Of a stretch of DNA of 64,000 nucleotides, positions 42,955-52,467 are shown one piece after another. How positions within the stretch are numbered: position 1 is the first letter of the stretch; each line of letters starts with the position of its first letter. Both the position numbers and the translations under genes were made by a program. Source of the stretch: an uncultured Oscillospiraceae bacterium (GTDB taxonomy: Bacteria > Bacillota > Clostridia > Oscillospirales > Acutalibacteraceae); the NCBI GenBank assembly GCA_900541565.1, contig UQKB01000004.1, forward strand, positions 62,001 through 126,000. The letters are read 5' to 3'. Under the pieces are notes generated by a model that saw only the letters and a list, made by a program, of their open reading frames with translations, did no database searches and was not told where the DNA came from.

Positions 42955-45204
42955 ATGTCAAAGGGCGCAAATACAAAGCTGGTTCACAGGTCTGTAATTA
43001 TTTTGGTATTAATTCTTGTGGTTGGTTTTGGCAGCGCAATATTACGCCTTACGCAGCTAAGCGTTGTGCAGGGGGAAGAGCTGCAACAGGCGGCTGTGGC
43101 GCAGCAGCTGAACGATACGACGATCAGTGCAAGGAGGGGTACCATTTATGACACCAACGGAAAGGTGCTTGCGCAAAGCGCTACCGTTTGGAAGGTGGTA
43201 TTGTCCCCGATCAATTTTGAATCTGACGAAGAACGCACGATCGTTTCCCAGGGTTTAGCAGAGATACTGGATTTGGAGCAGGCGGATATTTTTGAGAAAA
43301 CAAAGGAAAGGTCTTATTATGTGGTAGTGAAGCGGCAAATTGAAAGCGACGTCAGAGACGAAATCCTGAAATTTGTAGATGAGCTGGACGAAGAACACGA
43401 TATTACCGGTGTAATCGACCTGATTGAGGACTATAAACGGTACTATCCATATGGATCGTTTGCTTCTTCTCTGATCGGGTTTACAGGCAGCGACGACCAG
43501 GGCCTTTCCGGCATAGAATACCAGTATGATGAAAGCCTGACGGGAACACCCGGCCGGCTGGTAACGGCGAAGAATGCAAACGGGACGGAGATGCCGTTTG
43601 ATTATGAACAAAAGGTACAGGCAGAGGATGGAAACAGCCTGGTGCTGACGATTGACGAGACGATCCAGCATATTATGGAAAAGTATTTGCAAAAAGGTAT
43701 AGAAGAGCACAAGGTATATAATCGCGCGGTGGCGATTATGATGGAGGTCAATACGGGTGCTATTTTAGGAATGGCGGTAGAAGAGGGGTATGACTTAAAC
43801 GACCCGTTTACTTTAGTCAACCAGACGGCAAAGGATGAGATTGCGCAGCTGCCGGAGGATGAAAAGGCTGCGGCGGAAAGCGCTGCGCTTTCCAAGCAAT
43901 GGAGGAACAAGGCGGTCAGCGACACCTATTATCCCGGATCGGTATGGAAAATCATTACTTCTTCCATGGCGCTGGAGGAAAATCTGATTAACGACGAGTC
44001 GCGCTTTTACTGCACAGGATCTTACGTGCCGTTTGAGGGTGCATCGTCCATCAGCTGCCATAATACAGCAGGGCATGGCACACAGACCTTTGAAGAAGCG
44101 TTATGTAATTCCTGCAACCCGGCGTTTATGCAGATTGGTAATTTAATTGGCGCGACAAAATTTTGGGAATATTACCAGGCGTTTGGATTTTCTGAGAAAA
44201 CGGGGATCGACCTGCCGGGCGAATCGGAAGATATCTTTTTTAACGAGGACGGCTCGATGGGGCCCATGGATCTGGCGGTTGCATCGTTTGGGCAAAACTT
44301 TTCTGTAACGCCAATCCAGATGGTGACGGCTGTTTCTGCAGTTGCAAACGGCGGAAAGCTTTTGCAGCCCTATACGGTCAGGCAGATTCTTGACAGCGAC
44401 GGCAACGTGGTAGAGTCGACAGATACAACCGTGAAACGGCAGGTCATTTCGGAAGAGGTGTCTAAGGAGCTGTGCGCCATACTGGAGGAAAACGCGATTA
44501 GCGGTGCGGCGACAAACGGTTATGTACAGGGGTACAGGATTGCCGGAAAAACGGGAACGTCTGAAAAGCTGACCGATTCTAATGACGATGGAATAGAGGA
44601 CTATATTGCATCTTTCTGCGGTTTTGCCCCGGCGGATGATCCGCAGGTGGCGCTGCTTGTATACTTTGACACCCCCACTGGCGGACAGTATTACGGAAGC
44701 CAGGTTGCAGCACCCGTGTTTGCGGAAATTATGGCGGAGGTGCTGCCATATTTAGAGGTTGAAACACAGTATAACGAAGAAGAGCTGTCGATGCTGGATA
44801 CAACGGCGGGCAATTACGTGGGCGAGAGTGTGGAGCAGGCGCAGGCTGCGGCCGAGGAAGACGGATTTGTTTCTATTGTAAAGGGTGAAGGAACGACCGT
44901 TGCTGCACAGATTCCTGCGGCGGAGTCCAGAATTCCGCAGGGCGGTACGGTTGTGCTTTATACAGATGCAGCCGGCGTAGATGAGGATATGGTAGAGGTT
45001 CCCGATCTTACAGGGCTTTCCATATCAGATGTAAACAGTATAGCGTCACAGTATAATTTAAATATCAGCATTGCGGGCGCAAGCGCCGCAGGCGAGGGGA
45101 TTTCCCAATCGCAAAGCATTGCGCAGGGAACCATGGTAAGCCAGGGCACGGTGGTTATTGTGACGTTTGTGCAGGACAGCAGCTATGGAGAACCGATCTT
45201 TTAA
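42955..45204 (+). CDS. Class B penicillin-binding protein with two PASTA domains (FtsI/SpoVD type)
   Basis: A transpeptidase that crosslinks peptidoglycan at the septum or spore. ATG 42955 follows GGGAG; the TTG 42934 alternative has no site. In the 749-residue product: cytosolic tip, membrane helix (about 13-34), dimerisation domain with RRGTIYDTNG, transpeptidase with S329-V-W-K332, S386-C-N388 and K532-T-G534, then two PASTA repeats (about 608-670 and 679-739). PASTA repeats are shared by SpoVD, Bacillus PbpB and streptococcal PBP2x, so vegetative FtsI or sporulation SpoVD are both possible; being the only PBP in the dcw cluster favours FtsI. Confidence 0.92.
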   Translation: MSKGANTKLVHRSVIILVLILVVGFGSAILRLTQLSVVQGEELQQAAVAQQLNDTTISARRGTIYDTNGKVLAQSATVWKVVLSPINFESDEERTIVSQGLAEILDLEQADIFEKTKERSYYVVVKRQIESDVRDEILKFVDELDEEHDITGVIDLIEDYKRYYPYGSFASSLIGFTGSDDQGLSGIEYQYDESLTGTPGRLVTAKNANGTEMPFDYEQKVQAEDGNSLVLTIDETIQHIMEKYLQKGIEEHKVYNRAVAIMMEVNTGAILGMAVEEGYDLNDPFTLVNQTAKDEIAQLPEDEKAAAESAALSKQWRNKAVSDTYYPGSVWKIITSSMALEENLINDESRFYCTGSYVPFEGASSISCHNTAGHGTQTFEEALCNSCNPAFMQIGNLIGATKFWEYYQAFGFSEKTGIDLPGESEDIFFNEDGSMGPMDLAVASFGQNFSVTPIQMVTAVSAVANGGKLLQPYTVRQILDSDGNVVESTDTTVKRQVISEEVSKELCAILEENAISGAATNGYVQGYRIAGKTGTSEKLTDSNDDGIEDYIASFCGFAPADDPQVALLVYFDTPTGGQYYGSQVAAPVFAEIMAEVLPYLEVETQYNEEELSMLDTTAGNYVGESVEQAQAAAEEDGFVSIVKGEGTTVAAQIPAAESRIPQGGTVVLYTDAAGVDEDMVEVPDLTGLSISDVNSIASQYNLNISIAGASAAGEGISQSQSIAQGTMVSQGTVVIVTFVQDSSYGEPIF

Positions 45205-45232
45205 TTTTAGATAAATAAAGGCAGGGAAAGCG

Positions 45233-45820
45233 ATGAAGAGCAAAAAATCAAGCGGCGGCACACCCCCGTACGGACAGATAACGGCGGTGGGAAGGCAGCC
45301 ATTGGTGGAACATTCCTTAAAAGCGTTGGAGCATGTGCTTGCAGAGGCAGGAAAGCGTGTAACGGCAAAAAGTATGGCTGTTTATACGGAGCACCCCTAC
45401 TGCGTTGGAAGTATTACCTTTGCGGCGGGACAGCGTGCGGTCAATACGGTGTTGTTTACAGATGAAAGCGCCTGCCCATATGAGCAGCAGTGGCTGCAGA
45501 CATGTACTACGCTGGTCCTTCCCTATGACGAGATGAGAAAACAGCTGCTGGAAGAAAAGGAAAAAGAGAAAATTGTAGAATATTCCCACAATGACGACCG
45601 AGCGGACCTTGTTGCAAAGAATATAACGCAAACGGCGGAGCATATAAATTTTGAGCTTGTAGGCACGGGACTGATTGGCAGGATTAAGCTAAAAGAGGGT
45701 TGCGGCCTTTCAGTTGAAAATGCGCTTGCACTTGCAGGCGCGCTGCTTGCTTCGGATATTGCGCTAAAAGAGATAGCAAACGGGCTGAGCACCCTTGAAA
45801 GTTTGGCGGCCTTTGCATAA
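45233..45820 (+). CDS. Mur-ligase-like protein lacking the ATP-binding loop (probable pseudo-enzyme)
   Basis: ATG 45233 follows CAGGGAAAG; 195 residues. Residues 15-48 (ITAVGRQPLVEH ... AEAGKRVTAKS) line up with the start of a Mur ligase central domain, but the GTNGKTT phosphate loop is replaced by AVGRQPL. Residues 70-90 (NTVLFTDESACPYEQQWL) resemble the NxDDPY strand, and residues 112-192 (SHNDDRADLVAKNI ... LIGRIKLKEGCGLSVENALALAGALLASDIALKEIANGLSTLESL) match the MurE/MurF segment ending in the NALAA helix. The C-terminal ligase domain is missing. It lies where murE/murF normally sits, between the PBP and mraY, with normal ribosome sites and no frameshift. ATP-dependent ligase activity is not expected. 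Confidence 0.65.
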   Translation: MKSKKSSGGTPPYGQITAVGRQPLVEHSLKALEHVLAEAGKRVTAKSMAVYTEHPYCVGSITFAAGQRAVNTVLFTDESACPYEQQWLQTCTTLVLPYDEMRKQLLEEKEKEKIVEYSHNDDRADLVAKNITQTAEHINFELVGTGLIGRIKLKEGCGLSVENALALAGALLASDIALKEIANGLSTLESLAAFA

Positions 45821-45851
45821 TTTTGAGGTTGAAAATGATGGAGGTTTTTCT

Positions 45852-46871
45852 ATGAACGTTGGTTGGATACTGGGAAGTGCGGTAGTTTCGTTTGCGATTG
45901 CCGCAATTTTAGGAAAATGGCTTGTACCTTTTTTACAAAAGCTGAAATATGGTCAGACGATTTTAGATATTGGGCCAAAATGGCATAAAGGAAAGCAGGG
46001 TACACCGACCATGGGCGGTTTGATGTTTGTGGCCAGTACCATTGTGACGTCTGTTGCCGGTGTTTTGCTTTGCAGCGCGTTTGCTTCGGGAGAGGATCCC
46101 GTATTTACACAGGTGACGCTTTCTTTTAACAAGGTGTTTGCGGGCCTTGCCATGGCGGCGGCATTTGGCGCAATTGGCTTTTTTGACGATTATATCAAGG
46201 TTGTGAAGAAGCGGAATTTGGGCCTTACGGCAAAGCAAAAGCTGATTTTGCAGTTTGGCGTTGCGGCTGCGTATTTGTTTACGTTGTCTTTAACAGGCGT
46301 TACTTCTGAAACACTGATCCCCTTTGTTGGGCCGGTGGATCTGGGATGGCTTTACTGGATATTGTCTGCGGTGCTGATTGTGGGCGTTGTAAACGCCGTT
46401 AACCTTTCAGACGGGATAGACGGGCTGGTAGGATCTATGACCTTTTTTGCCGCGCTTGCTTTTATGCTAATTGCCTCTACCTTGGTTTCGCAGGGGATTG
46501 GGATTATGTCTGCGGCTCTGGCGGGCGGATGCCTTGGCTTTTTGATCTGGAATTTTCATCCGGCAAAGGTTTTTATGGGCGATACGGGTTCCTTGTATCT
46601 TGGAGGTTTTTTATGCGCGTTGGCGTTTGGAATGAATATGCCGATTATCTTAATCCCCATTGCGCTTGTATATTTGCTTGAGATGCTTTCGGTCGTTTTG
46701 CAGGTTGTGTATTTTAAAGCGACAAAAGGAAAAAGGCTGTTTAAAATGAGCCCGATCCACCACCATTTTGAAATGTGTGGATGGTCGGAAGTGAAAATTG
46801 TAGTTGTGTTCAGCCTGGCGACGGCGTTATGCGGCGTGTTGGCACTTGCGTTGGTAATGACGGGCTTTTAA
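45852..46871 (+). CDS. mraY: Phospho-N-acetylmuramoyl-pentapeptide-transferase
   Basis: MraY attaches phospho-MurNAc-pentapeptide to undecaprenyl phosphate to form lipid I. ATG 45852 lies after GGAGG; 339 residues with about ten membrane helices. Catalytic aspartates are in FFDDYIKV (about 112-119) and NLSDGIDGL, and the HHHFE motif is near 310. Uridyl-binding TMGG near 48. Follows the Mur-like gene by 31 nt. Confidence 0.96.
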   Translation: MNVGWILGSAVVSFAIAAILGKWLVPFLQKLKYGQTILDIGPKWHKGKQGTPTMGGLMFVASTIVTSVAGVLLCSAFASGEDPVFTQVTLSFNKVFAGLAMAAAFGAIGFFDDYIKVVKKRNLGLTAKQKLILQFGVAAAYLFTLSLTGVTSETLIPFVGPVDLGWLYWILSAVLIVGVVNAVNLSDGIDGLVGSMTFFAALAFMLIASTLVSQGIGIMSAALAGGCLGFLIWNFHPAKVFMGDTGSLYLGGFLCALAFGMNMPIILIPIALVYLLEMLSVVLQVVYFKATKGKRLFKMSPIHHHFEMCGWSEVKIVVVFSLATALCGVLALALVMTGF

Positions 46872-46918
46872 AATAGGGCTGGCGCGCGTTTTATGTATGA
46901 CTGTATGGTGGTGGAAAG

Positions 46919-48187
46919 ATGGATAGAAAATATCCCCTAAGATACGAGGCGGAGCTTAAACGGAAAGCACAGGAAGCATATAATAGAAGGCGCGGCTACT
47001 ATGCCTCTGTAGCTGCGCACGAAAAAACGGCGGATACAAAACGCCGCGGTATACGGAAAAAGCTCAAGCTGTTTTCGGTACGCGCCGGATTGGATATGCC
47101 TTTTTTACTTTTAATCTTGATTTTGCTTGTTATTGGGATTATTATGATGTTTTCCGCAAGCTATCCGGTTGCTTATTTTACCAACGGAGATAGTTACCTG
47201 TATTTAAAAAGACAGGTAATTTTTGCAGTGATTGGCGTTGCTGCAATGCTTGCTATTTCTTTTTTTGATTATCATCACTTCCATAAGCTGGCGGTATGGG
47301 TTTTGGCCCTTGCGTTTTTACTTTTGGTTGTTGTGCTGTTTATCCCGTCTGAAACGGGTGTGCACCGATGGATTGACCTGGGCATAGCAAGTTTTCAGGC
47401 GTCTGAGCTGATGAAGTTTGCGTTGATTTTGTTTTTTGCCCATTGGGGCTCTGTGTATTTTTATAAGATGGAAACATTTAAATACGGTGTTCTACCGGCA
47501 ATTGTAATCCTTGTTCCTACGGTGGTGCTGTTGCTGTTGGAGCCGCATTATTCCGGTATTGTTATTGTAACGCTTTTAACGGCGCTGATGATGTATATAT
47601 CGGGCGTGAAGGGAAAGTGGTTTTTGTTTGCGGGTGCCGGCATACTGGTTATTTTTCTTATCATGTCGGCCACCGGGCTGCTTTCTTATGCGATGGAGCG
47701 TATGGAAGGCTGGGGACAGGCGCTGGAATACACAACGCCTGAAATGTGGCAGACCACATGGCAGACCAGGAATTCGATGTATGCGATTGGCTCAGGCGGG
47801 CTGATGGGTCTGGGGTTAGGGCAATCCAGGCAAAAGTATCTGTACCTGCCGGAACCGCAAAACGACTTTATCTTTGCGATTGTCTGTGAAGAGCTGGGGT
47901 TGATCGGCGCGGTGATTATTCTTGCAATTTTCGGACTGCTTGTATGGCGCGGGATTACCATATCGATGCGTGCGAAAGATAAGTTCGGTACACTTTTGGG
48001 TGTGGGCCTGACCGCACAAATTGGGCTGCAGGTAATTTTGAATATTCTGGTTATTACCGATTTGCTTCCAAACACCGGGATCAGCCTGCCGTTTTTCAGC
48101 TCAGGCGGAAGCTCGCTTGTCATGCTGTTGGCGCAGATGGGGATTGTGCTTTCGATTTCAAGGACATCCAATATTAATAAAGCATAA
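46919..48187 (+). CDS. ftsW: SEDS-family septal peptidoglycan polymerase
   Basis: FtsW polymerises lipid II at the septum with its partner PBP. The 422-residue protein has a long basic cytosolic N-terminus (1-57) before ten membrane helices. The conserved GVHRWIDLGIASFQASELMKF motif holds the essential aspartate (near 145), and the C-terminal PNTGISLPFFSSGGSS signature is intact. murD, which usually lies between mraY and ftsW, is absent; the gap is only 47 nt. Confidence 0.94.
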   Translation: MDRKYPLRYEAELKRKAQEAYNRRRGYYASVAAHEKTADTKRRGIRKKLKLFSVRAGLDMPFLLLILILLVIGIIMMFSASYPVAYFTNGDSYLYLKRQVIFAVIGVAAMLAISFFDYHHFHKLAVWVLALAFLLLVVVLFIPSETGVHRWIDLGIASFQASELMKFALILFFAHWGSVYFYKMETFKYGVLPAIVILVPTVVLLLLEPHYSGIVIVTLLTALMMYISGVKGKWFLFAGAGILVIFLIMSATGLLSYAMERMEGWGQALEYTTPEMWQTTWQTRNSMYAIGSGGLMGLGLGQSRQKYLYLPEPQNDFIFAIVCEELGLIGAVIILAIFGLLVWRGITISMRAKDKFGTLLGVGLTAQIGLQVILNILVITDLLPNTGISLPFFSSGGSSLVMLLAQMGIVLSISRTSNINKA

Positions 48188-48224
48188 GCCTTTGACAGGC
48201 TGTGTGACAAAGGAGGGTGCTTCT

Positions 48225-49352
48225 ATGAGAGTTTTATTTGCAGGCGGCGGCACGGCGGGCCATATTAACCCTGCGCTCGCGGTAGCCGGCTATATAAGGA
48301 AAAAAGAGCCGGACGTGCAAATTTTATATGTAGGAGCAAAAGGAGGCATGGAGGAGCGCTTGGTGCCGCAGGCCGGTTTTGCTTTTGAAGGGATTTCTGT
48401 GTCTGGATTTAAGCGGAGCTTTTCCCCCAGCGCCGTAAAGGATAATATCATTACAGTAAAAAAGGCGTTGCAGGCAGGCACTGTGTCTAAAAGGATTATC
48501 CGGGATTTTAAACCGGATATTTGTATGGGGACGGGCGGCTATGTAAGCGGCCCGGTGATCCGGGCGGCGGCAAAGCTTTCTATCCCGACTGTGATCCATG
48601 AACAAAACGCCTTTCCGGGCGTTACTACAAAAATGCTTTCCCGGTATGTAAAGCGCGTTATGCTTGCAATGCCAGAGGCAAAACAATATTTAAGCGACGG
48701 ATGCCGCTGCGTTACGACGGGCAACCCTGTAAGGCAGGAAATTTTAACGGCGGACAAAACGGCGTGCAGAAAGAAGCTGGGGCTGGATAGCCGCCCTGTG
48801 GTTTTGTCATTTGGCGGAAGCCTGGGCGCCCGGAAGATCAACGAGAATGTCGCAGGAATGATAGCGCGCAGCGCAAAGGACGGCAAATACCAAATTATAC
48901 ACGCTTACGGCCAATACGGGAAGTGGTTCCCCGATCTTTTGCGAAAGATGGGGGCAGACCCGGACGGCTGTGAAAATTTAGATATAAGGGAATATATTGA
49001 TGATATGCCCGTGTGCCTTGCGGCGGCAGACCTTGTTATATGCAGGGCGGGGGCGATTACGTTAAGCGAGCTGCAGGCGCAGGGAAAGCCCGCTATTTTG
49101 ATCCCTTCGCCCAATGTGGCGGAAAACCACCAGTATCACAACGCTATGGCAATGGCCAACCGACAGGCAGCTCGCGTTTTAAAAGAAGAGGAGCTGACCC
49201 AGGAAGCGGTTATGCAGGCGGTGGACGATATGGTAAGCGATCCGGAAAAGCTTAGAAAATACAGCGAAAATGCCAAAAGACTTGCAATTACAGATGCAAA
49301 CGAAAGGATTTATTCGGTTATTAAAAAGGTGCTTGGCACAGCAGCTGTTTAA
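48225..49352 (+). CDS. murG: UDP-GlcNAc:lipid I N-acetylglucosaminyltransferase
   Basis: MurG converts lipid I to lipid II on the inner membrane face. ATG 48225 follows AAGGAGGG; 375 residues. GT-B motifs: GGGTAGHINPALA (8-20), MGTGGYVSGP, HEQNAFPG, GGSLGARKIN and the C-terminal UDP-GlcNAc site RAGAITLSEL. The gene is 37 nt after ftsW. Confidence 0.96.
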   Translation: MRVLFAGGGTAGHINPALAVAGYIRKKEPDVQILYVGAKGGMEERLVPQAGFAFEGISVSGFKRSFSPSAVKDNIITVKKALQAGTVSKRIIRDFKPDICMGTGGYVSGPVIRAAAKLSIPTVIHEQNAFPGVTTKMLSRYVKRVMLAMPEAKQYLSDGCRCVTTGNPVRQEILTADKTACRKKLGLDSRPVVLSFGGSLGARKINENVAGMIARSAKDGKYQIIHAYGQYGKWFPDLLRKMGADPDGCENLDIREYIDDMPVCLAAADLVICRAGAITLSELQAQGKPAILIPSPNVAENHQYHNAMAMANRQAARVLKEEELTQEAVMQAVDDMVSDPEKLRKYSENAKRLAITDANERIYSVIKKVLGTAAV

Positions 49353-49482
49353 CCGACGGACTGTGCCGGCTGTATAGAAACGGTTTGGTGTTTGTAGCTG
49401 TGTAACAACAGACAGCCTTAAAACATAAGATATCAAGGGTTGATTTTCAGCCCTAAAGCTTTTGTTGGAAAGGGTGTTCTGT

Positions 49483-50736
49483 GTGTCGAAGCTTATGATA
49501 GAGGGATGCAACAGACTAAACGGCAGTATTTCTGTACAGGGGGCTAAAAATAGCGCGCTCCCTGTTCTGGCGGCAACACTGCTTTCAGGCGACCGCTGTG
49601 TGCTACATAACTGCCCGCGCCTTTCCGATGTGGAAACTTCTATCAAAATTTTGCGTTATCTGGGCTGCAATGTCAGCCGCAGCGGCAGCACCCTGACTGT
49701 GGATACACACAGCGTGTGCCGGTATGATATACCGGATGCGTTAATGCGGGAGATGCGCTCCTCCATTGTCTTTTTAGGTGCAATTATTGCCACCATGGGA
49801 AGAGCAAGGCTGTCTTTTCCGGGAGGATGCGAGCTGGGCCCGCGTCCGATCGATTTGCACTTAAAGGCGCTGCGTCTGATGGGGCTGGAAATTACAGAAC
49901 ATCACGGGATTTTAGATTGCAGCGTTCCCAATGGCTTACACGGCGCAAAGATTACGTTGTCCTTTCCAAGCGTGGGTGCTACTGAAAATATTATGCTTTC
50001 GGCTGTGCTTGCCAAGGGAACGACGATCATTACAAATGCGGCAAGAGAGCCGGAGATTTGCGACCTTGCAGACTTTTTAAACGGCTGCGGCGCAAAAATT
50101 TCCGGCGCAGGCGAGGGAACTATTTTTATTGACGGCGTAGAACGACTTACAGGGACGCAGCACACGATTATTCCGGACAGAATTGTGACCGCAACCTATA
50201 TGGCTGCGGCGGCGGTGACCGGCGGCAGCCTGGAACTGAAGCATGTTGTTCCTGCGCATTTGGGTTCCATTATTTCCGTTTTTGAAGAAGCCGGCTGTAC
50301 GATCCGTATCAGCGGGAATACACTGCATATTTTTGCACCGCAACGGCTTAAGGCAGTAAAATTTATAAGGACGATGCCGTACCCCGGTTTTCCTACAGAC
50401 GCGCAGGCGCCCATTATGGCGATGACGGCCCTTGCAAACGGAACGAGCGTGTTTGTGGAAAATATTTTTGAAAGCCGTTATAAACATGTAGGGGAGCTGT
50501 TGCGTCTTGGTGCAAATATTAAGGTGGAAGGCAGAGTTGCCGTTGTAGAGGGCGTAAAGCATTTTTACGGTGCTTCTGTGGAGGCACTTGACCTGCGCGG
50601 CAGTGCCGCACTGGTTGTAGCGGCGCTTGCGGCGGAAGGAACAACCGAGCTTAAGGGCGTAAAATTTTTGGAACGCGGCTATGAGGATATAGAGCTCTAT
50701 TTATCCAGCGTAGGAGCGACGGTCAAAAAGGTATAA
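49483..50736 (+). CDS. UDP-N-acetylglucosamine 1-carboxyvinyltransferase (second copy)
   Basis: A second MurA, the paralogue usual in Firmicutes, here inside the dcw cluster after murG. GTG 49483 is best spaced from GAAAGGG, giving 417 residues. The SVQGAKNSALP loop (about 18-28) and catalytic cysteine C116 (FPGGCELGPRP) are intact, so both copies should be active and fosfomycin-sensitive. The two copies differ strongly in sequence, consistent with old MurAA/MurAB-type divergence rather than recent duplication. Confidence 0.92.
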   Translation: MSKLMIEGCNRLNGSISVQGAKNSALPVLAATLLSGDRCVLHNCPRLSDVETSIKILRYLGCNVSRSGSTLTVDTHSVCRYDIPDALMREMRSSIVFLGAIIATMGRARLSFPGGCELGPRPIDLHLKALRLMGLEITEHHGILDCSVPNGLHGAKITLSFPSVGATENIMLSAVLAKGTTIITNAAREPEICDLADFLNGCGAKISGAGEGTIFIDGVERLTGTQHTIIPDRIVTATYMAAAAVTGGSLELKHVVPAHLGSIISVFEEAGCTIRISGNTLHIFAPQRLKAVKFIRTMPYPGFPTDAQAPIMAMTALANGTSVFVENIFESRYKHVGELLRLGANIKVEGRVAVVEGVKHFYGASVEALDLRGSAALVVAALAAEGTTELKGVKFLERGYEDIELYLSSVGATVKKV

Positions 50737-50791
50737 AACGGAAAACGGCCGGAGAAAGATATGGACTTCAATCTGTAAGGATGTAGAAAAG

Positions 50792-52264
50792 ATGGAAAAC
50801 AAGAACAAAGGCAGCAATCAAAATCAGCAAAACAAGCGGATGTCTGAACAAAGGCCGGGCATGCAAAATGGCAGCCAGAAGATGCGCAATGCAAAAAGGC
50901 CGACAGGCGGAAGAAGGCCTGCCGCAGCCCCGGGCAATAAGCGGACTGCCCCGGAAAAAAGTGCAGGGCGGCCCTTTTCTGAGGAAAAACAAAAAAAACA
51001 ACAGACAAAGCGCAGCCCCGCTATAAAAACGGTGCAAAAGGCCGAGGCAAAATCAACGCGTATGCCCCAACGCGGCGGTAAGAAGGTAGGTGACGCGGCA
51101 AGAAGAGCCAAGAGCGGCCCTGCAAGAAAGACGTATACAGAGGAGCCGATTGTCCGGCGGGACGATTACGGCGACGGCTTTTACACAGATGAAGTCGCTA
51201 TGAAGCAAAATGCCGCCATGCAGGCCGAGGAAGAGGCAAGGATCCAGGAGGAGCTCAGCAGAGAGCCATTTTCCAGAAAAACCAGAAAGGTGATTAACTT
51301 TGCCGTTTGCGGCGCGATCCTGCTGGTGATCCTGATCGTAGGCGTTGTGCTTTCACTGACGGTATTTTTTAAATCAGAACAGTTTGAGGTGGAAGGATCT
51401 GCGCATTACAGCAACCAGGAGATTATTGATGCAAGCGGTCTGACGCTGGGGGAAAATCTGTTTTTAAGTGATAAAAAAGCAGGGGAAGAGAAGATCAAGC
51501 AGACGCTCCCGTATGTGGAAGAGGCGAAAATTGACATACGAATCCCCGATACGATGGTCATACATATTACAGAGGCGCAACCGGCGTATGTGATTGCGGA
51601 AGGGGAAGAATTTGTGGTGATTTCCTCTGAGGGGAGAGTGCTGGAGCGAATCAGTAAAAATACATATGACGCGCCGGTGATCGAAGGCTGTACGCTGGAG
51701 AAGGCCGAGGTGGGAAACACGGCCCAGGTGAAGAATAAGAATATTATGCCGATCTTAAACGAGATCACCAAGGCCTTACAAAAAAATGAATTTAACGGCA
51801 TACGGGAAATTGATGTTTCGAACACGGCCAATATTAAGTTAAATTATGCAGACAGGATCCAGATTGTTCTGGGAATGCCAGAGGATATTGATTATAAAAT
51901 CCGCACGGCGCAGACGATTATTGACCAGAAGCTTGCCCAGACCGATATGGGCGTTTTAGATGTTTCGGCCTGCAATGGCAGCAAAAAGGCATCATATTAC
52001 AACCCGGACAATACGCTGTATGCCACCGAGCCTTCTACCGAGCCCACAACCGCCGCCACCGAGCCTGTGACAGATTATACCTGGCAGGACAGCGGCGATG
52101 GATATACCGACGGCTATACCGACGGCTATACTGACGAAAGCTATTACGATGACGGTTATTCTGACGACAGCTATGCTGACGATGGTTATTATTATGACGA
52201 CGGCTACTATTACGATGGTTATGCCGACGGGACAGACGGGTATGATGATGGGGTATATGCCTGA
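50792..52264 (+). CDS. DivIB/FtsQ-like division protein with long basic head and acidic tail
   Basis: ATG 50792 follows TAAGGA. Of 490 residues, 1-165 are a low-complexity, Lys/Arg/Gln-rich cytosolic segment, 167-193 a membrane helix, 195-265 a POTRA domain (FEVEGSAHYSNQEIIDASG), then the FtsQ beta domain, and 425-490 a tail rich in Tyr, Asp and Gly with repeats such as YTDGYTDGYTDE. Ordinary DivIB is about 260-300 residues. The POTRA-containing core scaffolds FtsL/FtsB at the septum; the extra ends are unexplained. Confidence 0.88.
   Translation: MENKNKGSNQNQQNKRMSEQRPGMQNGSQKMRNAKRPTGGRRPAAAPGNKRTAPEKSAGRPFSEEKQKKQQTKRSPAIKTVQKAEAKSTRMPQRGGKKVGDAARRAKSGPARKTYTEEPIVRRDDYGDGFYTDEVAMKQNAAMQAEEEARIQEELSREPFSRKTRKVINFAVCGAILLVILIVGVVLSLTVFFKSEQFEVEGSAHYSNQEIIDASGLTLGENLFLSDKKAGEEKIKQTLPYVEEAKIDIRIPDTMVIHITEAQPAYVIAEGEEFVVISSEGRVLERISKNTYDAPVIEGCTLEKAEVGNTAQVKNKNIMPILNEITKALQKNEFNGIREIDVSNTANIKLNYADRIQIVLGMPEDIDYKIRTAQTIIDQKLAQTDMGVLDVSACNGSKKASYYNPDNTLYATEPSTEPTTAATEPVTDYTWQDSGDGYTDGYTDGYTDESYYDDGYSDDSYADDGYYYDDGYYYDGYADGTDGYDDGVYA
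52093..52240 (+). repeat. Low-complexity repeat encoding a Tyr-Asp-Gly tail of the DivIB-like protein
   Basis: Twelve-base units first (Tyr-Thr-Asp-Gly three times), grading into irregular Tyr/Asp/Gly codons up to the end of the gene. Confidence 0.7.
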
Positions 52265-52342
52265 TCTTTTCGGGGTACTTGGGTAAAAGGCGTTGAAATC
52301 GAGAATATTTGCCGAATTTTTAAATTTTTCTGCAAGAACTTA

Positions 52343-52371
52343 TTGAAATTTTTCAGCGCTTGTGATACATT
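52343..52371 (+). promoter_or_regulatory. Sigma-A promoter of ftsZ
   Basis: TTGAAA (52343-52348), 17-nt spacer, TACATT (52366-52371); leader of about 90 nt. Confidence 0.75.
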
Positions 52372-52467
52372 ATTAAATAGGCGTATAGTCGATTGGATTA
52401 TAGATTTAAAACATCAGGCTTTTTTAGTTGGATGAAGCAATCAGATGTTGATTAGGAGGAAGTTCAA

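Noticed and set aside
42821-43015. Short open frame upstream of and overlapping the PBP gene
   Set aside because: No ribosome site, no recognisable sequence, and overlap with the PBP signal-anchor region in another frame.
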